Source: JANNSX01 sp963741525 (GTDB lineage Bacteria; Pseudomonadota; Alphaproteobacteria; Rhizobiales; Hyphomicrobiaceae). From it: a stretch of 64,000 nucleotides of DNA. The position numbers and the translations under genes were made by a program. Within the stretch, counting starts at the first letter, position 1; each line of letters begins with the position of its first letter. Below are positions 32,783-42,000 of the stretch, piece by piece. Location of the stretch: assembly GCA_963741525.1 (NCBI GenBank), contig CAVUIW010000021.1:1-64000 (forward strand). Reading direction: 5' to 3'. The notes beneath the pieces are model-generated. The model was not told the DNA's origin. It saw nothing but the letters and a program-made list of their open reading frames with translations, and searched no databases.

Positions 32783-33718
32783 ATGCTCCAGATCGCCGGC
32801 ACCATCGCGCCCGTCTTTCTCGTGATCGTGCTCGGCTACCTGCTGCTCCGGTTCCACCTCATCGATGAATCGATCGCCTCCGCGCTCGAGCATGTGACCT
32901 ACTACCTGCTGTTCCCAGCCCTCATCATCCGCACCGTGGCGACGGCGGATTTCTCACAGATTTCCGTGCTCGGATTGGTTGCGGGCTTCTGGATGGCGCT
33001 CGCCGTCGCGGTGTCACTGCTGTTGCTGCTCCGGCCCATGATCAAGCGCGTGCTCTCAATCGACGATCCAGCCTTCTCGAGCCTCTTCCAAGGCTCCATG
33101 CGCTGGCACGGCTTCATGGCGCTCGCTATGGTGACGGCCCTGTTCGGGACGGAGGCCGTGCCGATCGTCGCGGTGGGACTCGCCTCTCTGGTGCCATTGC
33201 TCAACGTCATCAGCGTCTGGGCGCTCATCAAATGGGGCGAGCGGCCCGAGGCGTCGCCGGAAAGCATCGGCCGGCAGATCGCGAGAAATCCGTTCATCAT
33301 CGCCTGCGGGCTTGGCGCCTTGCTCAACGTCACCGGCCTGGGGCTACCGGAGCCGGCGGCCGGAACTTTGAAGCTCCTCGGCGATGCGGCGCTCGGCGTG
33401 ACGCTGATCGCGACCGGCGCGGGCCTTCGCCCCATCACCACGACGGGCGAGACCGGCGCCATCCTCTTCTGCTCGCTCTATCGCCTCGTGCTGATGCCCG
33501 TGATCTTCTTCGCCGCCCTGACACTCGCCGGCGTCACCGGCCATGTCCGCACCGTCGCCGTCCTCTGCGGCGCCGTGCCGACGGCGGCATCCGCCTATGT
33601 GCTGGCGCGCAAACTCGGCGGCAACGCACCCCTGATGGCCGGCATGATCACCGCGCAGACGCTGCTCGCGGCCGTGACGCTGCCGGTGGTGATGTATGTG
33701 CTGACGCTCGCTGAGTAG
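32783..33718 (+). CDS. AEC family transporter (auxin efflux carrier-like)
   Basis: A 311-residue inner-membrane protein with about ten hydrophobic spans in two halves. The start MLQIAGTIAPVFLVIVLGYL and the second half with VLCGAVPTAASAYVLARKLGGN are typical of the family, which includes bacterial malate and other organic-anion carriers. The substrate is not known. Translationally adjacent to the DUF599 gene. Confidence 0.88.
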   Translation: MLQIAGTIAPVFLVIVLGYLLLRFHLIDESIASALEHVTYYLLFPALIIRTVATADFSQISVLGLVAGFWMALAVAVSLLLLLRPMIKRVLSIDDPAFSSLFQGSMRWHGFMALAMVTALFGTEAVPIVAVGLASLVPLLNVISVWALIKWGERPEASPESIGRQIARNPFIIACGLGALLNVTGLGLPEPAAGTLKLLGDAALGVTLIATGAGLRPITTTGETGAILFCSLYRLVLMPVIFFAALTLAGVTGHVRTVAVLCGAVPTAASAYVLARKLGGNAPLMAGMITAQTLLAAVTLPVVMYVLTLAE

Positions 33719-33725
33719 ACGCCCC

Positions 33726-34346
33726 CTACCCCGCGAACCCATGCCGCTTCCACACCGGGCCGTAGGCCGGATCGGCGATGACGGCCTTTTGGACCGCCAA
33801 CAGCCGCGGCGCCGTTACCGGCTCGGGCGACCAGGTCATGAGCGTCGCAAGATAAAGATCTGCGACCGAGAGATCGCGACCGGCGAGGAATGGCCCGTCT
33901 CTCAGACCATGATCGATGACGCCGAGGGTCTTGGCCATGTGCTTGGCACCCGCCGCCTTGACGCCCTCAACGCCTGCGGGATCAGTCGTGTAGCGATCCG
34001 GATAGAAGTAGCGCAGGTCCCCCTCGTAGAGGTTTGCCGCCATGACGAAGAGCCAGCGCAGGAACCGGGCGTGTGCGGAGGTGCCGGGCTGCGGTCCGAG
34101 CCCCGCCTTCGGATGCGCCGCCGCCAGATGCACCACCATCGCCGCCGATTCCGTCATCAGCGTGCCGTCGGGGAGCTTGAGCGCGGGCACCTGCTTCATC
34201 GGATTGAGCGCCACGAAATCGGGCTTGTCCTGATCGCCCTTCGAGAGATCGAGCTCGATCACGTCATGCGGCGCGCCGGCCTTGACGAGCGCTGCCTCGA
34301 CCGGGAACGAGCCCGATCCCTTGTTGCCGTAGAGCACATAGCCCAT
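33726..34346 (-). CDS. Glutathione S-transferase family protein
   Basis: 206 residues from the ATG at 34344-34346. The N-terminal thioredoxin-like domain (MGYVLYGNKGSGSFPVEAAL) has the cis-Pro in NPMKQVPALKLPDG and the glutathione gamma-Glu contact TESAAM. The C-terminal helical domain contains the N-capping Asp in FLAGRDLSVADLYLATL. The catalytic residue is probably one of the Ser near residues 11-13. Substrate unknown. Convergent with the AEC gene, 7 bases apart. Confidence 0.88.
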   Translation of the reverse strand: MGYVLYGNKGSGSFPVEAALVKAGAPHDVIELDLSKGDQDKPDFVALNPMKQVPALKLPDGTLMTESAAMVVHLAAAHPKAGLGPQPGTSAHARFLRWLFVMAANLYEGDLRYFYPDRYTTDPAGVEGVKAAGAKHMAKTLGVIDHGLRDGPFLAGRDLSVADLYLATLMTWSPEPVTAPRLLAVQKAVIADPAYGPVWKRHGFAG

Positions 34347-34480
34347 ATCACCCGTCCCTCGATTTGCGGCGCTGCCACCGACGGCCCGCCTCGTTAACGC
34401 CCCGCCACAATCCACTTGACGCGGTGGCCGTCTATCGGACCCAATAGCGTCCAGGTCAGTCTATCACTGGAGCCTTATCC

Positions 34481-34873
34481 ATGCGCCTCGCTGCCGCGCT
34501 CATCTCCATTGCCGCCACGCTCGCCGCAACCTCGGCTTCTGCAGAGACTCTCGCCAAGCGCGTGCCCGCCAACAAGACCACGACGCTTGATCTCTACATG
34601 CGATGGAGCAACGACTGCAAGAACCTCGGCACCATTTCGTCGGGCTTCAGCAAGAAGGCGAGCCACGGCTCCGTGCGCCCCTCGGTCATCACCGCGCCGA
34701 TCCCATCAAACGCGGATTTCGGCAATGCGAGCTGCGCCGGCAAGCGCATCAAGGCGCTGCGCCTCAGTTATTCACCAAAGAAAGGCTATCGCGGCTCAGA
34801 CAGCGTGACTTTGTGGGTCGACTACGGAGCCACGGGCAAGACGAGTTACACCTACAACATCACGGTGTATTGA
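34481..34873 (+). CDS. Secreted protein of unknown function
   Basis: 130 residues with a clean signal peptide (MRLAAALISIAATLAATSAS, cut near SASA-ETLA). The mature part is about 108 residues, beta-rich, with two Cys (NDCKNL and NASCAGK) probably in a disulfide and a C-terminal Ig-like strand pattern (DSVTLWVDYGATGKTSYTYN). Similar short secreted proteins are frequent in Hyphomicrobiales. No function can be assigned. Confidence 0.7.
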   Translation: MRLAAALISIAATLAATSASAETLAKRVPANKTTTLDLYMRWSNDCKNLGTISSGFSKKASHGSVRPSVITAPIPSNADFGNASCAGKRIKALRLSYSPKKGYRGSDSVTLWVDYGATGKTSYTYNITVY

Positions 34874-34879
34874 CGCGCG

Positions 34880-36346
34880 TCAGTCGCAGACGACTTGCCC
34901 GTTGAATGTGAAGCAGTTGCCGCCTGCCTTCTTTTTGGTTGCCGTGCGCTTTGCCGGCGACTTCTGTGATGTCGTCTTTCTCGGCGTCGTCGTCTTGGTG
35001 GCGGCAGCCTTCGGCTTCGATCTAGTCCGGGGGGCGGTGCTCTTCTTGGAGCGCGACGTTGCCGGCTTCGGTTCGGCTGCCGGCTCGGCGGTCTCGACGG
35101 GCTCGGGACAGGCGATGGTCGCGCCCTTGACCGAGCCGATGGTCGCGGCGGCAGGCGTCGCAGCGTCGAGCGAGAGGCTCGCCACGGCATTGAATTCCTC
35201 GACCGCCCCGGCCGACCGCTTGCCCCAATCGCCATCGACGGTCCCGCGATAGCAACCCTTGTCCTTCAAGGCCTGCTGCAACTCGCGCGCGACGAGCTTC
35301 GGGTCCGCGGCCGCCACCGCTGCGGGTGCGGGTTGGACGGATGGTGCAACGGCTGCGACCTCGACGGCCGGTGCGGGCGCATCGAGGGACGCTAGCCGCT
35401 TCCGCGCCAGCTCACCAAAGGCCGTCGCGCCGTACTTGGTAATGAAAGCCTCTATGGCAGCTTTGTCCGTGCTCGCTTCGATCGCGGGCCATAGGGAGGC
35501 CGCCTCGGCGAGCAAGGCGTTGGCATCAGCCGGTTTCGGCGTGGTGTTCAACACATACTCGCCGACGATCTGGTCGTAGTAGGCCGGCTGCTGGGCATGG
35601 CCGACACTCGAGGCCAGCTTATCAACGGCCGACTGCACGCGCTTGGCAAGATCGACATGGGTCAAGCCTGGCTCACCGAGCAGTGGCACAAGATTGCGCG
35701 TGAACACCGAATTCTTGTCGGTGTCGTTCTTGGGTAGCTGATCGAGCGCCGATTGGCCGAGACCGGCCGAATAAAGTACGAAGACACCTTTCGGCGTTTC
35801 TATCCGCGTCAAGCCCCGGTTCTGGCCAATGCTGCGCGTCCCCTCCGCGGCGAAGGGATTGTCGCGGCAGGCATCGAGCACCAGGAAGGTCGTCGAGGCG
35901 CCACGGCGCTGAATGCGATCGACGATACCATCGACGACGACACCCTCCTCGCGCACGAGGCTCTCCTCGCCGGCGCCGGGCTTCGGCAGGTCGACCGGCA
36001 GCAGCACGTTCTCGCCAGCGATGGCGACGCCATGCCCGGCGAAGAAGAAGAACACCGTATCGCCCGGCGCAATGCGGGCCTCCAGATCGGAGAGGCGGCG
36101 GTTCATGGCGCGCCGCGTCGCATCCTTTTCGACGACGACCTCGAAGCCGAGCGCCTTCAAAGCGGCGCCCACGGCGTCGGCATCGGCGCGGGCCCGCTTC
36201 AGGTCGCCGAGGTTTTCATAGGCGTCGTTGCCGACAACGAGCGCGAGCCGCCGCTCGGCCGAGGCCGGACCGAGACTGACAAAGAGACCCAACATGGCAA
36301 GGAGCCAGCACCTGACCATGACCGGCCAACCTCGGTTTTTCCGCAT
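34880..36346 (-). CDS. Caspase-family (C14-like) protease with C-terminal peptidoglycan-binding-like region
   Basis: A 488-residue exported protein. The start at 36344-36346 (MRKNRGWPVMVRCWLL) has AAGG upstream; the signal peptide ends near PASA. The caspase-like domain covers about 32-275, with the dyad His105 (FFFAGHGVAI) and Cys160 (VLDACRDNPF). After a linker, residues about 365-425 (LQQALKDKGCYRGTVDGDWG) resemble a peptidoglycan-binding-1 domain. The tail is Lys/Arg/Thr/Ala-rich and ends with a Cys pair (GGNCFTFNGQVVCD). It would act in the periplasm or cell wall. The frame is also open upstream through the tRNA-Pro gene, which is not coding. Confidence 0.85.
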   Translation of the reverse strand: MRKNRGWPVMVRCWLLAMLGLFVSLGPASAERRLALVVGNDAYENLGDLKRARADADAVGAALKALGFEVVVEKDATRRAMNRRLSDLEARIAPGDTVFFFFAGHGVAIAGENVLLPVDLPKPGAGEESLVREEGVVVDGIVDRIQRRGASTTFLVLDACRDNPFAAEGTRSIGQNRGLTRIETPKGVFVLYSAGLGQSALDQLPKNDTDKNSVFTRNLVPLLGEPGLTHVDLAKRVQSAVDKLASSVGHAQQPAYYDQIVGEYVLNTTPKPADANALLAEAASLWPAIEASTDKAAIEAFITKYGATAFGELARKRLASLDAPAPAVEVAAVAPSVQPAPAAVAAADPKLVARELQQALKDKGCYRGTVDGDWGKRSAGAVEEFNAVASLSLDAATPAAATIGSVKGATIACPEPVETAEPAAEPKPATSRSKKSTAPRTRSKPKAAATKTTTPRKTTSQKSPAKRTATKKKAGGNCFTFNGQVVCD

Positions 36347-36532
36347 TCCAACCTTAAGCTTGTCAGATTTGCTGGAGCGGTCAATCGGACTTGCGTCCCA
36401 TTCGCCCTGAATTGGTGAATGGCGAATACCTGCCGCGCCGGTTGCAGAGCACCCCGCCCACCGGTATAAGACGCCCCGGCGCCCGGCCCTTGGCCGGACA
36501 TGGGACCCGGCCCGGCGCCATTTACCAAATGG

Positions 36533-36609
36533 CGGAGTGTAGCGCAGCCTGGTAGCGCACCTGCTTCGGGAGCAGGGGGTCGCAGGTTCGAATCCTGCCA
36601 CTCCGACCA
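36533..36609 (+). tRNA. trnP: tRNA-Pro (CGG)
   Basis: A 77-nt cloverleaf with acceptor stem CGGAGTG/CACTCCG, discriminator A and encoded CCA. The anticodon stem CCTGC/GCAGG encloses TTCGGGA, giving anticodon CGG. The T arm reads GCAGGTTCGAATCCTGC. Confidence 0.96.
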
Positions 36610-36632
36610 ATCACAGCCAGACGACAGGCTGA

Positions 36633-36902
36633 TCAACGCCCGAACCGCTCTGCCGATCGCGCGCGCGCCTTGGCGGCCTCGAGGTCGCGGTCTCGCGGCG
36701 GCGCGGACGTCACCAGGGTCGCAAGCAATCTGCGGGCGGATGCCGCGACTTCCTCCACCGCGCGCGCGAATGCCGCCTCGTTGGCCTTGGACGGATGGGT
36801 CGTGCCGCTGATCTTGCGGACGAATTGGAGGGCGGATGCGTGGATCTCCTCCTCGGTCGCTGGCGGCTCGAAGTTATGAAGCGTTCTGATGTTGCGGCAC
36901 AT
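36633..36902 (-). CDS. DUF2277 family protein
   Basis: 89 residues beginning MCRNIRTLHNFEPPATEEE, the hallmark start of DUF2277, followed by QFVRKISGTTHPSKANEAAF. This fixes the start at 36900-36902, although the frame is open to 36953. Function is unknown; the family is small, cytoplasmic and widespread in alphaproteobacteria and actinobacteria. Confidence 0.92.
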   Translation of the reverse strand: MCRNIRTLHNFEPPATEEEIHASALQFVRKISGTTHPSKANEAAFARAVEEVAASARRLLATLVTSAPPRDRDLEAAKARARSAERFGR

Positions 36903-36980
36903 GCCGGACCTCGCGCTCTCTTTGCTGACATCTGCGCTTGAAGCGTAGCTCATCCGAAGCCACCGGCAACGGTCGGCGCC

Positions 36981-37388
36981 TCAGCGCGGGTTCGACTTGG
37001 CCTTTGGAGTCACCGCTGGCTTACCAAAGGCCTTCTCGTCGAATTCGTTCAGTACCCGCTTGGGTGCCTGTGCGCGCCAGACCCGCATGAGGTTGTTCTT
37101 CGCCCAGGCGAGGTCGAGCTTCTCAGCCCGCACCAGCACGAGGGGATGATTCCGATAGTGCGGCGTGAAATAAAACGTTTCGGGCTCCGCCTCGATCAGG
37201 ATCTCCCGCTCCTCGATTGGAACCTTGAAGACAGGGGCATCCTCGCCCGGGCTCCACCAGACCCATAGATTGCCGAAGGCCTTCATTGCCGGCTCGCCCC
37301 AGGTCGTGGTCACCTCGACGCCGGGAAGGCCCAGGCCCAACGCCAGCCGCTTGATCCGCTCCCACTCGTGATTGCGCTCGGGTCGCAT
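36981..37388 (-). CDS. MmcQ/YjbR family DNA-binding protein
   Basis: 135 residues with the family pattern: VTTTWGEPAMKAFGNLWVWW, then FKVPIEEREILIEAEPETFYFTPHY (shown in part), and RVWRAQAPKRVLNEFDEK. The fold is CyaY-like and is thought to bind DNA, but the role is not known. The ATG at 37386-37388 is preferred over upstream starts by family length. Confidence 0.85.
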   Translation of the reverse strand: MRPERNHEWERIKRLALGLGLPGVEVTTTWGEPAMKAFGNLWVWWSPGEDAPVFKVPIEEREILIEAEPETFYFTPHYRNHPLVLVRAEKLDLAWAKNNLMRVWRAQAPKRVLNEFDEKAFGKPAVTPKAKSNPR

Positions 37389-37505
37389 GATCCCTCGCAG
37401 GCGATCTTCTTGGTCAACGCACCAGAAAGTATACAGCCCGTTGCGGCAAGCGAATAGCCTTGTGAAATCCAAGGCCCACCGGTCGGGGCACGACGAAGCC
37501 CGCGC

Positions 37506-39650
37506 TCAGAACGACTGCTCGCGAACGAGCACGCGCGCGATCTGACGCCAGATCGAGGCGATCGGGCTCGTCGGCTCGGCCTCGATGCGTACGAGACCGC
37601 GGACGACATGAGGTGTCGGCTCGGCGAAGGCCGCGAAGGTCACCTCGAACATGCCGTCCTGGGTCACGAGCTCGCCGTCGATCTCGTTGGCCGTGATTTG
37701 GCCGCCATACAGGCTTGCGAGGGCAGGCTCGACGAAACCGCCGGTGCTGGCGGGGGCGATGAAGTCCAGCTGGAGGGATCCGGCGGCCTGTGCCGCGTCG
37801 TCCGGGATGAAGACGGCGCTCGCCCCTGGCGCGATCCGGGCCAAGTCGTGGTCGCTCACCATGCCACGAACCACGGACTGGCTTTCCGAGACCACATAAG
37901 CCAGCGGCGAGCGCTCGTTGAGCCAAATACCGGCCGAGATCGCATTATCGACATCAACGATGCGGCCGTCGAAGGGGGCGCGGACCTCGAGCCGTGCCAA
38001 CTGCCTCCTAATGGCGGCGACATCGGTCGCGGCCCGCGCGACCTCGCTCTCGATGGCGGCGCGCATCTCGCTTTCCACGCTGCTCGCCCCCATCCGCGCC
38101 GCACGGAACCTTTGCAGCCGCAATTGCAGCACGGCGCGCCTCAACTTGCTTTCGAGGCCCTCATCGGCCGCTGTGAAGAGGAGATCACCGCCACGTACGC
38201 GATCTCCCTCCGAAACCTCGATGCCGGTCAGGCGCGAGGGGAAAGGCAGATAGATCGCCTCCTCCTTGGCCGCCGTCCGCAGACCGGGGGCTTCCACCGA
38301 GCGCTGCCAGGGGAGGACCAGAACAAGGAGCGCGAGAGCCGCCCATGCAGCCGTGACGCGCGAGCGGCGCTCGACGATGATTTCAGCTCTCAAGTCCCAC
38401 CACCCTTTCAGCTCTTGCAGGATCGGCTTGACGATGAAGTAGCCGATCTCGAAACCGGCGAGGAAAATGCCGATGGTCTTCCCGGCGACCGCGTAGACGA
38501 TGACCGCGATGCCCATGAACAGGAAGAAGCGATAGATCGCCGTGAGAACGGCATAGCGGATGAGGATGCTTTCCATGTGCCGGGGCAAATGCTCCGGCGG
38601 CACTTTCGCGAACCCGAACAGACGCTCGCGCAGCTTCCATCTGCCGAGCGCAAATGCCCGAGGCTGCAGATTGGCGACATCGAGAATGTCGGAAAGGGCG
38701 AAGTAGCCGTCGAACCGCATGCAGGGATTGAGATTGACCATCACCGAGGTGACGAGCGCCGTGGTGGCGAGTGCAAAGCAGGCGTCCCGGAGCAAGCCCG
38801 CATCCAGAAACGACCAGGCCAGCAAGGCGAGACTTGCAATGATGGCTTCGGCGGCAACGCCGGCGTACACGATCCTCAGACGCTCTGCGCGGCGGGCGAG
38901 ACGCCAGCTATCGGAGACGTCGGTGTAGAAAATGGGCGCGCCGAGCATGACCGCAATGCCCATGCTCGGGACACGGCAGCCGTAGCGCACGGTGGTCAGC
39001 GCATGTCCGAGCTCGTGACAGAGTTTGAGACCGATGAGCGCCGCACCGTACAGTGCCATCGATTCCAGCTCGAAGGCCCGGCCGGCCGCCTCGACGACCG
39101 AGGACCAATCGTGCGCGGCAAGGTAGAGACCAATCGCGAGGGAAAGTCCAACGCAGAGCCAGAACGGCCGCCGGTACACGAATGCAAGCCAGGGCAACAA
39201 CCGCTTCAGCCATGGCTCCGGCCGAACCAGGGGATATCGGAAGAACAAGTAGCCATGCATGATCGTTCCGAGAATGCCATGCTTGCGCTTGTCGCGAATG
39301 AGCGCGTAGCTGCGCCATCCGCCTTCCTTGTCCACCTTCGTCAACTGGTTGGTCAGCCCGAACTCGATGACAGCCTCGATTTCGGCCGGCAACGGCACGA
39401 GGCCGAACGAGCGCTGCAAACTGGCCATCAGCTCCGGCATGCTCTTCGACTGCTGCCAGGCGAGAAAGACGGCGCATTCGGGCCAGCCGAGTTTGAAATA
39501 GGATCCCCGCACCGGATCGGTCACGACGATCGTGGCGAAGGGCTTGCCGCTTTCCTCGATGACGTCGACGGCGAGATCTCCGCGCAATTGAGGAAATGAC
39601 GGGCTCGCTGGCCCGGGCGCCGCGGCAGCCCCCGTCACAGCCCCGCCCAT
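37506..39650 (-). CDS. Site-2 protease (M50) fused to HlyD-type adaptor, with PqqD-like N-terminus
   Basis: A 714-residue inner-membrane protein. Residues about 40-106 look like a PqqD/winged-helix recognition domain (DPVRGSYFKLGWPECAVFLA). Membrane spans follow, with the zinc motif HELGH at 212-216 and the second M50 motif NPCMRFDG at 308-315. After about residue 420 comes a periplasmic HlyD-like part (LPFPSRLTGIEVSEGDRVRG) with a coiled-coil stretch and LARLEVRAPFDGRIVDVDN. The start overlaps the end of the GAF-HlyD gene by 16 bases. No ATPase is linked. I infer that it recognises, processes or passes on the giant protein encoded upstream; catalysis is not proven. Confidence 0.88.
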   Translation of the reverse strand: MGGAVTGAAAAPGPASPSFPQLRGDLAVDVIEESGKPFATIVVTDPVRGSYFKLGWPECAVFLAWQQSKSMPELMASLQRSFGLVPLPAEIEAVIEFGLTNQLTKVDKEGGWRSYALIRDKRKHGILGTIMHGYLFFRYPLVRPEPWLKRLLPWLAFVYRRPFWLCVGLSLAIGLYLAAHDWSSVVEAAGRAFELESMALYGAALIGLKLCHELGHALTTVRYGCRVPSMGIAVMLGAPIFYTDVSDSWRLARRAERLRIVYAGVAAEAIIASLALLAWSFLDAGLLRDACFALATTALVTSVMVNLNPCMRFDGYFALSDILDVANLQPRAFALGRWKLRERLFGFAKVPPEHLPRHMESILIRYAVLTAIYRFFLFMGIAVIVYAVAGKTIGIFLAGFEIGYFIVKPILQELKGWWDLRAEIIVERRSRVTAAWAALALLVLVLPWQRSVEAPGLRTAAKEEAIYLPFPSRLTGIEVSEGDRVRGGDLLFTAADEGLESKLRRAVLQLRLQRFRAARMGASSVESEMRAAIESEVARAATDVAAIRRQLARLEVRAPFDGRIVDVDNAISAGIWLNERSPLAYVVSESQSVVRGMVSDHDLARIAPGASAVFIPDDAAQAAGSLQLDFIAPASTGGFVEPALASLYGGQITANEIDGELVTQDGMFEVTFAAFAEPTPHVVRGLVRIEAEPTSPIASIWRQIARVLVREQSF

Positions 39651-41151
39651 TGCCGGACGGCCGCGATCGGGCGGCGGAACAAGAAGAAGCCCAAGGGTAC
39701 CGTGTCGCCGCTTACGCGGGCCACGCCCCTGAGGCCGATGCTTCGGGTCACATCTCCAGCAAAGCGCGCGTGGACGCGATAGACGAGTTGCCGATGCGCC
39801 GACATGGCCGGGCGATAGCTGATGCGGGTGATCACGCCCGGCACGGCTTGCAGCGGATTGCCATCCAGAAACAAGGCAACGTCACCGCCTGACTTCAAGG
39901 CGATGGCATCCGAGACCGGAAGTTCGATCTTGATCTCGGTGCTTTGCGGATCGCCAATCTCCATCAGCCGCTCGCCGACGGCGACCGGTTTGCCGATGAG
40001 ATCGGCCTTCGCCGAATAGATGAGAAGCCCAGAGGCTGGCGCGGCGATCACCGAGCGGGACAGGAGCTGCTCGGCATAGTCGAGCTCGGCCCGCGCGACG
40101 TCAAACTCGGCCTTCGTCGTCGCCAGATCCTCCATGTTCTTCTGGGTTGCGGTCGAAGATTGCACGACGCGGAAGTGATTGGCTTCGGCAACGGCGAGGT
40201 GACGCTTGGCGACCTCGACATCGCTCCTGAGCGTCATGTCGACGAACCGGACGATCGGCTGCCCGCGCTCGACGGCACTGCCCGGCGGCAGAAGAATATC
40301 GCCGATGACGCCCTCGATGGGCGCGGTGACGAGGCTCGGCGTCTGCGCCACAACCTCCGCCGGTGCCAGCGCCGACAGGGGCACCGGCACGACGGCGGCA
40401 ATGGCAGCCGCCACGAGGAGCGCTGTCGCAATGCGTCGCTTCGAGATGAAACGGCGGGCCCGCGTCATTGCCGTGTTTGTGTTCGGCAGCAACGCTTCCC
40501 AGGCATGGGCATAAGCGCCCATCAACGGCGTCAGGAGAACGAGCGTCTGGGGATTCCAATCGGTTCTCCGCAAGCCGAGCAGGCCAGCGATGATCGTTCC
40601 GTCACGCCGCCGGAGCGGGAGCCAGAGCGCTTTCGGATAGGCCAGAGTGGGAGCTGGAATCTGGCTTCGGGCGAGCTCCTTGTCGATCTCCGCGAGAACA
40701 ACCTCGCCACGTTCGAGGCGGTCGGCGGCTTCAGGACGCGCGAGCCATCGGGCAATCGCCCCCGGGGTCGGTGCGTTCTTGTCGAGTGTTGCAACGCTCG
40801 AGGCGCGCGTGATGGCCCAGCCGCCTCCCATTGCCGCTTCGACAAGGAAGGCTTGATCGTACTCGGCGACTTTGGCCGTCGCGTTGACGATCGCCAGGCG
40901 AAGCTTGTCGAGGTCGGCGCATTGGCGTGCCTCGATCTCGAGCTCGATGTAGCGGGCGATCAGATCCGGCGGGGGGGCGCCGGCCGGGACTCGACGAGGG
41001 GAACGGCCGTCAGCGCCGGCGGCTCCGCAACGGGCCGCAAAGCCGCGGTCGCCCGAGGCGCTTTCGCGGTTTTGGCCGGCCCCGGAGACTGATTGGCAAC
41101 CGGCGACAACCTGGTGCGCGCGGTGATCGGAATGCGATTTGATTTGGTCAT
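39635..41151 (-). CDS. HlyD-family adaptor with GAF-like N-terminal domain (frameshifted)
   Basis: About 505 residues. A low-complexity Pro/Ala-rich start (MTKSNRIPITARTRLSPVAN) leads into a GAF-like region (LRLAIVNATAKVAEYDQAFL ... LWLPLRRRDGTIIAGLLGLR). A membrane span (ATALLVAAAIAAVVPVPL) and a HlyD/biotinyl-lipoyl periplasmic part (LVTAPIEGVIGDILLPPG) follow. A one-base change in a run of seven G at 40971-40977 breaks the frame. The ATG shares the ATGA overlap with the preceding adaptor gene. It belongs to the six-gene export cluster. Confidence 0.82.
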
Positions 41152-42000
41152 TGTCCCAATGCGTCCATCTCGAAGACAGCCGTGCCGCTCATGCCGGGCA
41201 ACGCGTCCCGTGCCGGCTCGGCCAGCTCGCCGATGAGACGGCCGCTCTGGCTGACGGGATCGATCATCCCGGTCGACTGAATCGACTCTCGCCGGAAAAC
41301 TCCGGTCGAGCTCGTCCACATGCAGCGCGAACGGCGTTCCGGCGACCATCTTCGGCAGCCACGACGAGGGAACCATCATCACCAGCTCGAGGCTCGAGGC
41401 ATTGACGATCTTGAGAATCGGTTGATTGGGCTCGGCCATTTCGTGGATCTGCGCGGCTTTCTCGGTGACGATGCCATCGAAGGGCGCGACGATCGTGCAG
41501 CCCGTCCGCTTGACCTCCAGCACGCCGCGCTCGGCCTCGGCCTTCAGCATTTCGTAGTGGGCTCGTGCAACGGCGAGGCTTCCGGCTGCCGCGTAGGTCT
41601 CGAGTTTCACCTCGGCTTCATAGGCGGTTCGAAGGCCTTGGTAAGTCGCATCCGCGGCTGCAAGCTCTGCCTGGGTCCTTGCACAATCGAACTTGACGAT
41701 CGGCTCGCCTTTGACGATCCGATCGCCTTCGCGGCGTGGCAAATAAATGATCCTCGCAGAGAGCTCGGAACTGATCGAAGCACTCTCGAGTGCACGCAAG
41801 ACGACCCTGACGGAGCTGCCATTGGCGATACTCTCGCTGCCGGCAAGACCGGCGGGCGGGAGGCCAGCTTCAAGTTCAGGTTCCAGCGCGCCCGGACTTG
41901 CCCAGTCCGCGATGGGCCGGGCCTCGCCGGCCAGGGCCTGACAGGCACACGACAAGAGCGCCAAGAACCCGGCGGCAATGACGACTGCTCGGCTGCTCAT
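41148..42000 (-). CDS. HlyD-family periplasmic adaptor (frameshifted)
   Basis: About 283 residues. The start at 41998-42000 (MSSRAVVIAAGFLALLSCAC) gives a signal peptide, perhaps with a lipobox LLSC. The body has a lipoyl-type half motif (RIIYLPRREGDRIVKGEPIV), a helical hairpin and the return half (CTIVAPFDGIVTEKAAQ). A one-base break near 41285 displaces the last 45 residues, which read SGRLIGELAEPARDALPGMS in the other frame and end exactly at an ATGA overlap with the next gene. Its own start overlaps the TolC stop in the same way. Confidence 0.85.

Noticed and set aside
37608..39599. 663-codon open frame on the plus strand
   Set aside because: Antisense to the M50-HlyD gene; its composition is the mirror of that gene.
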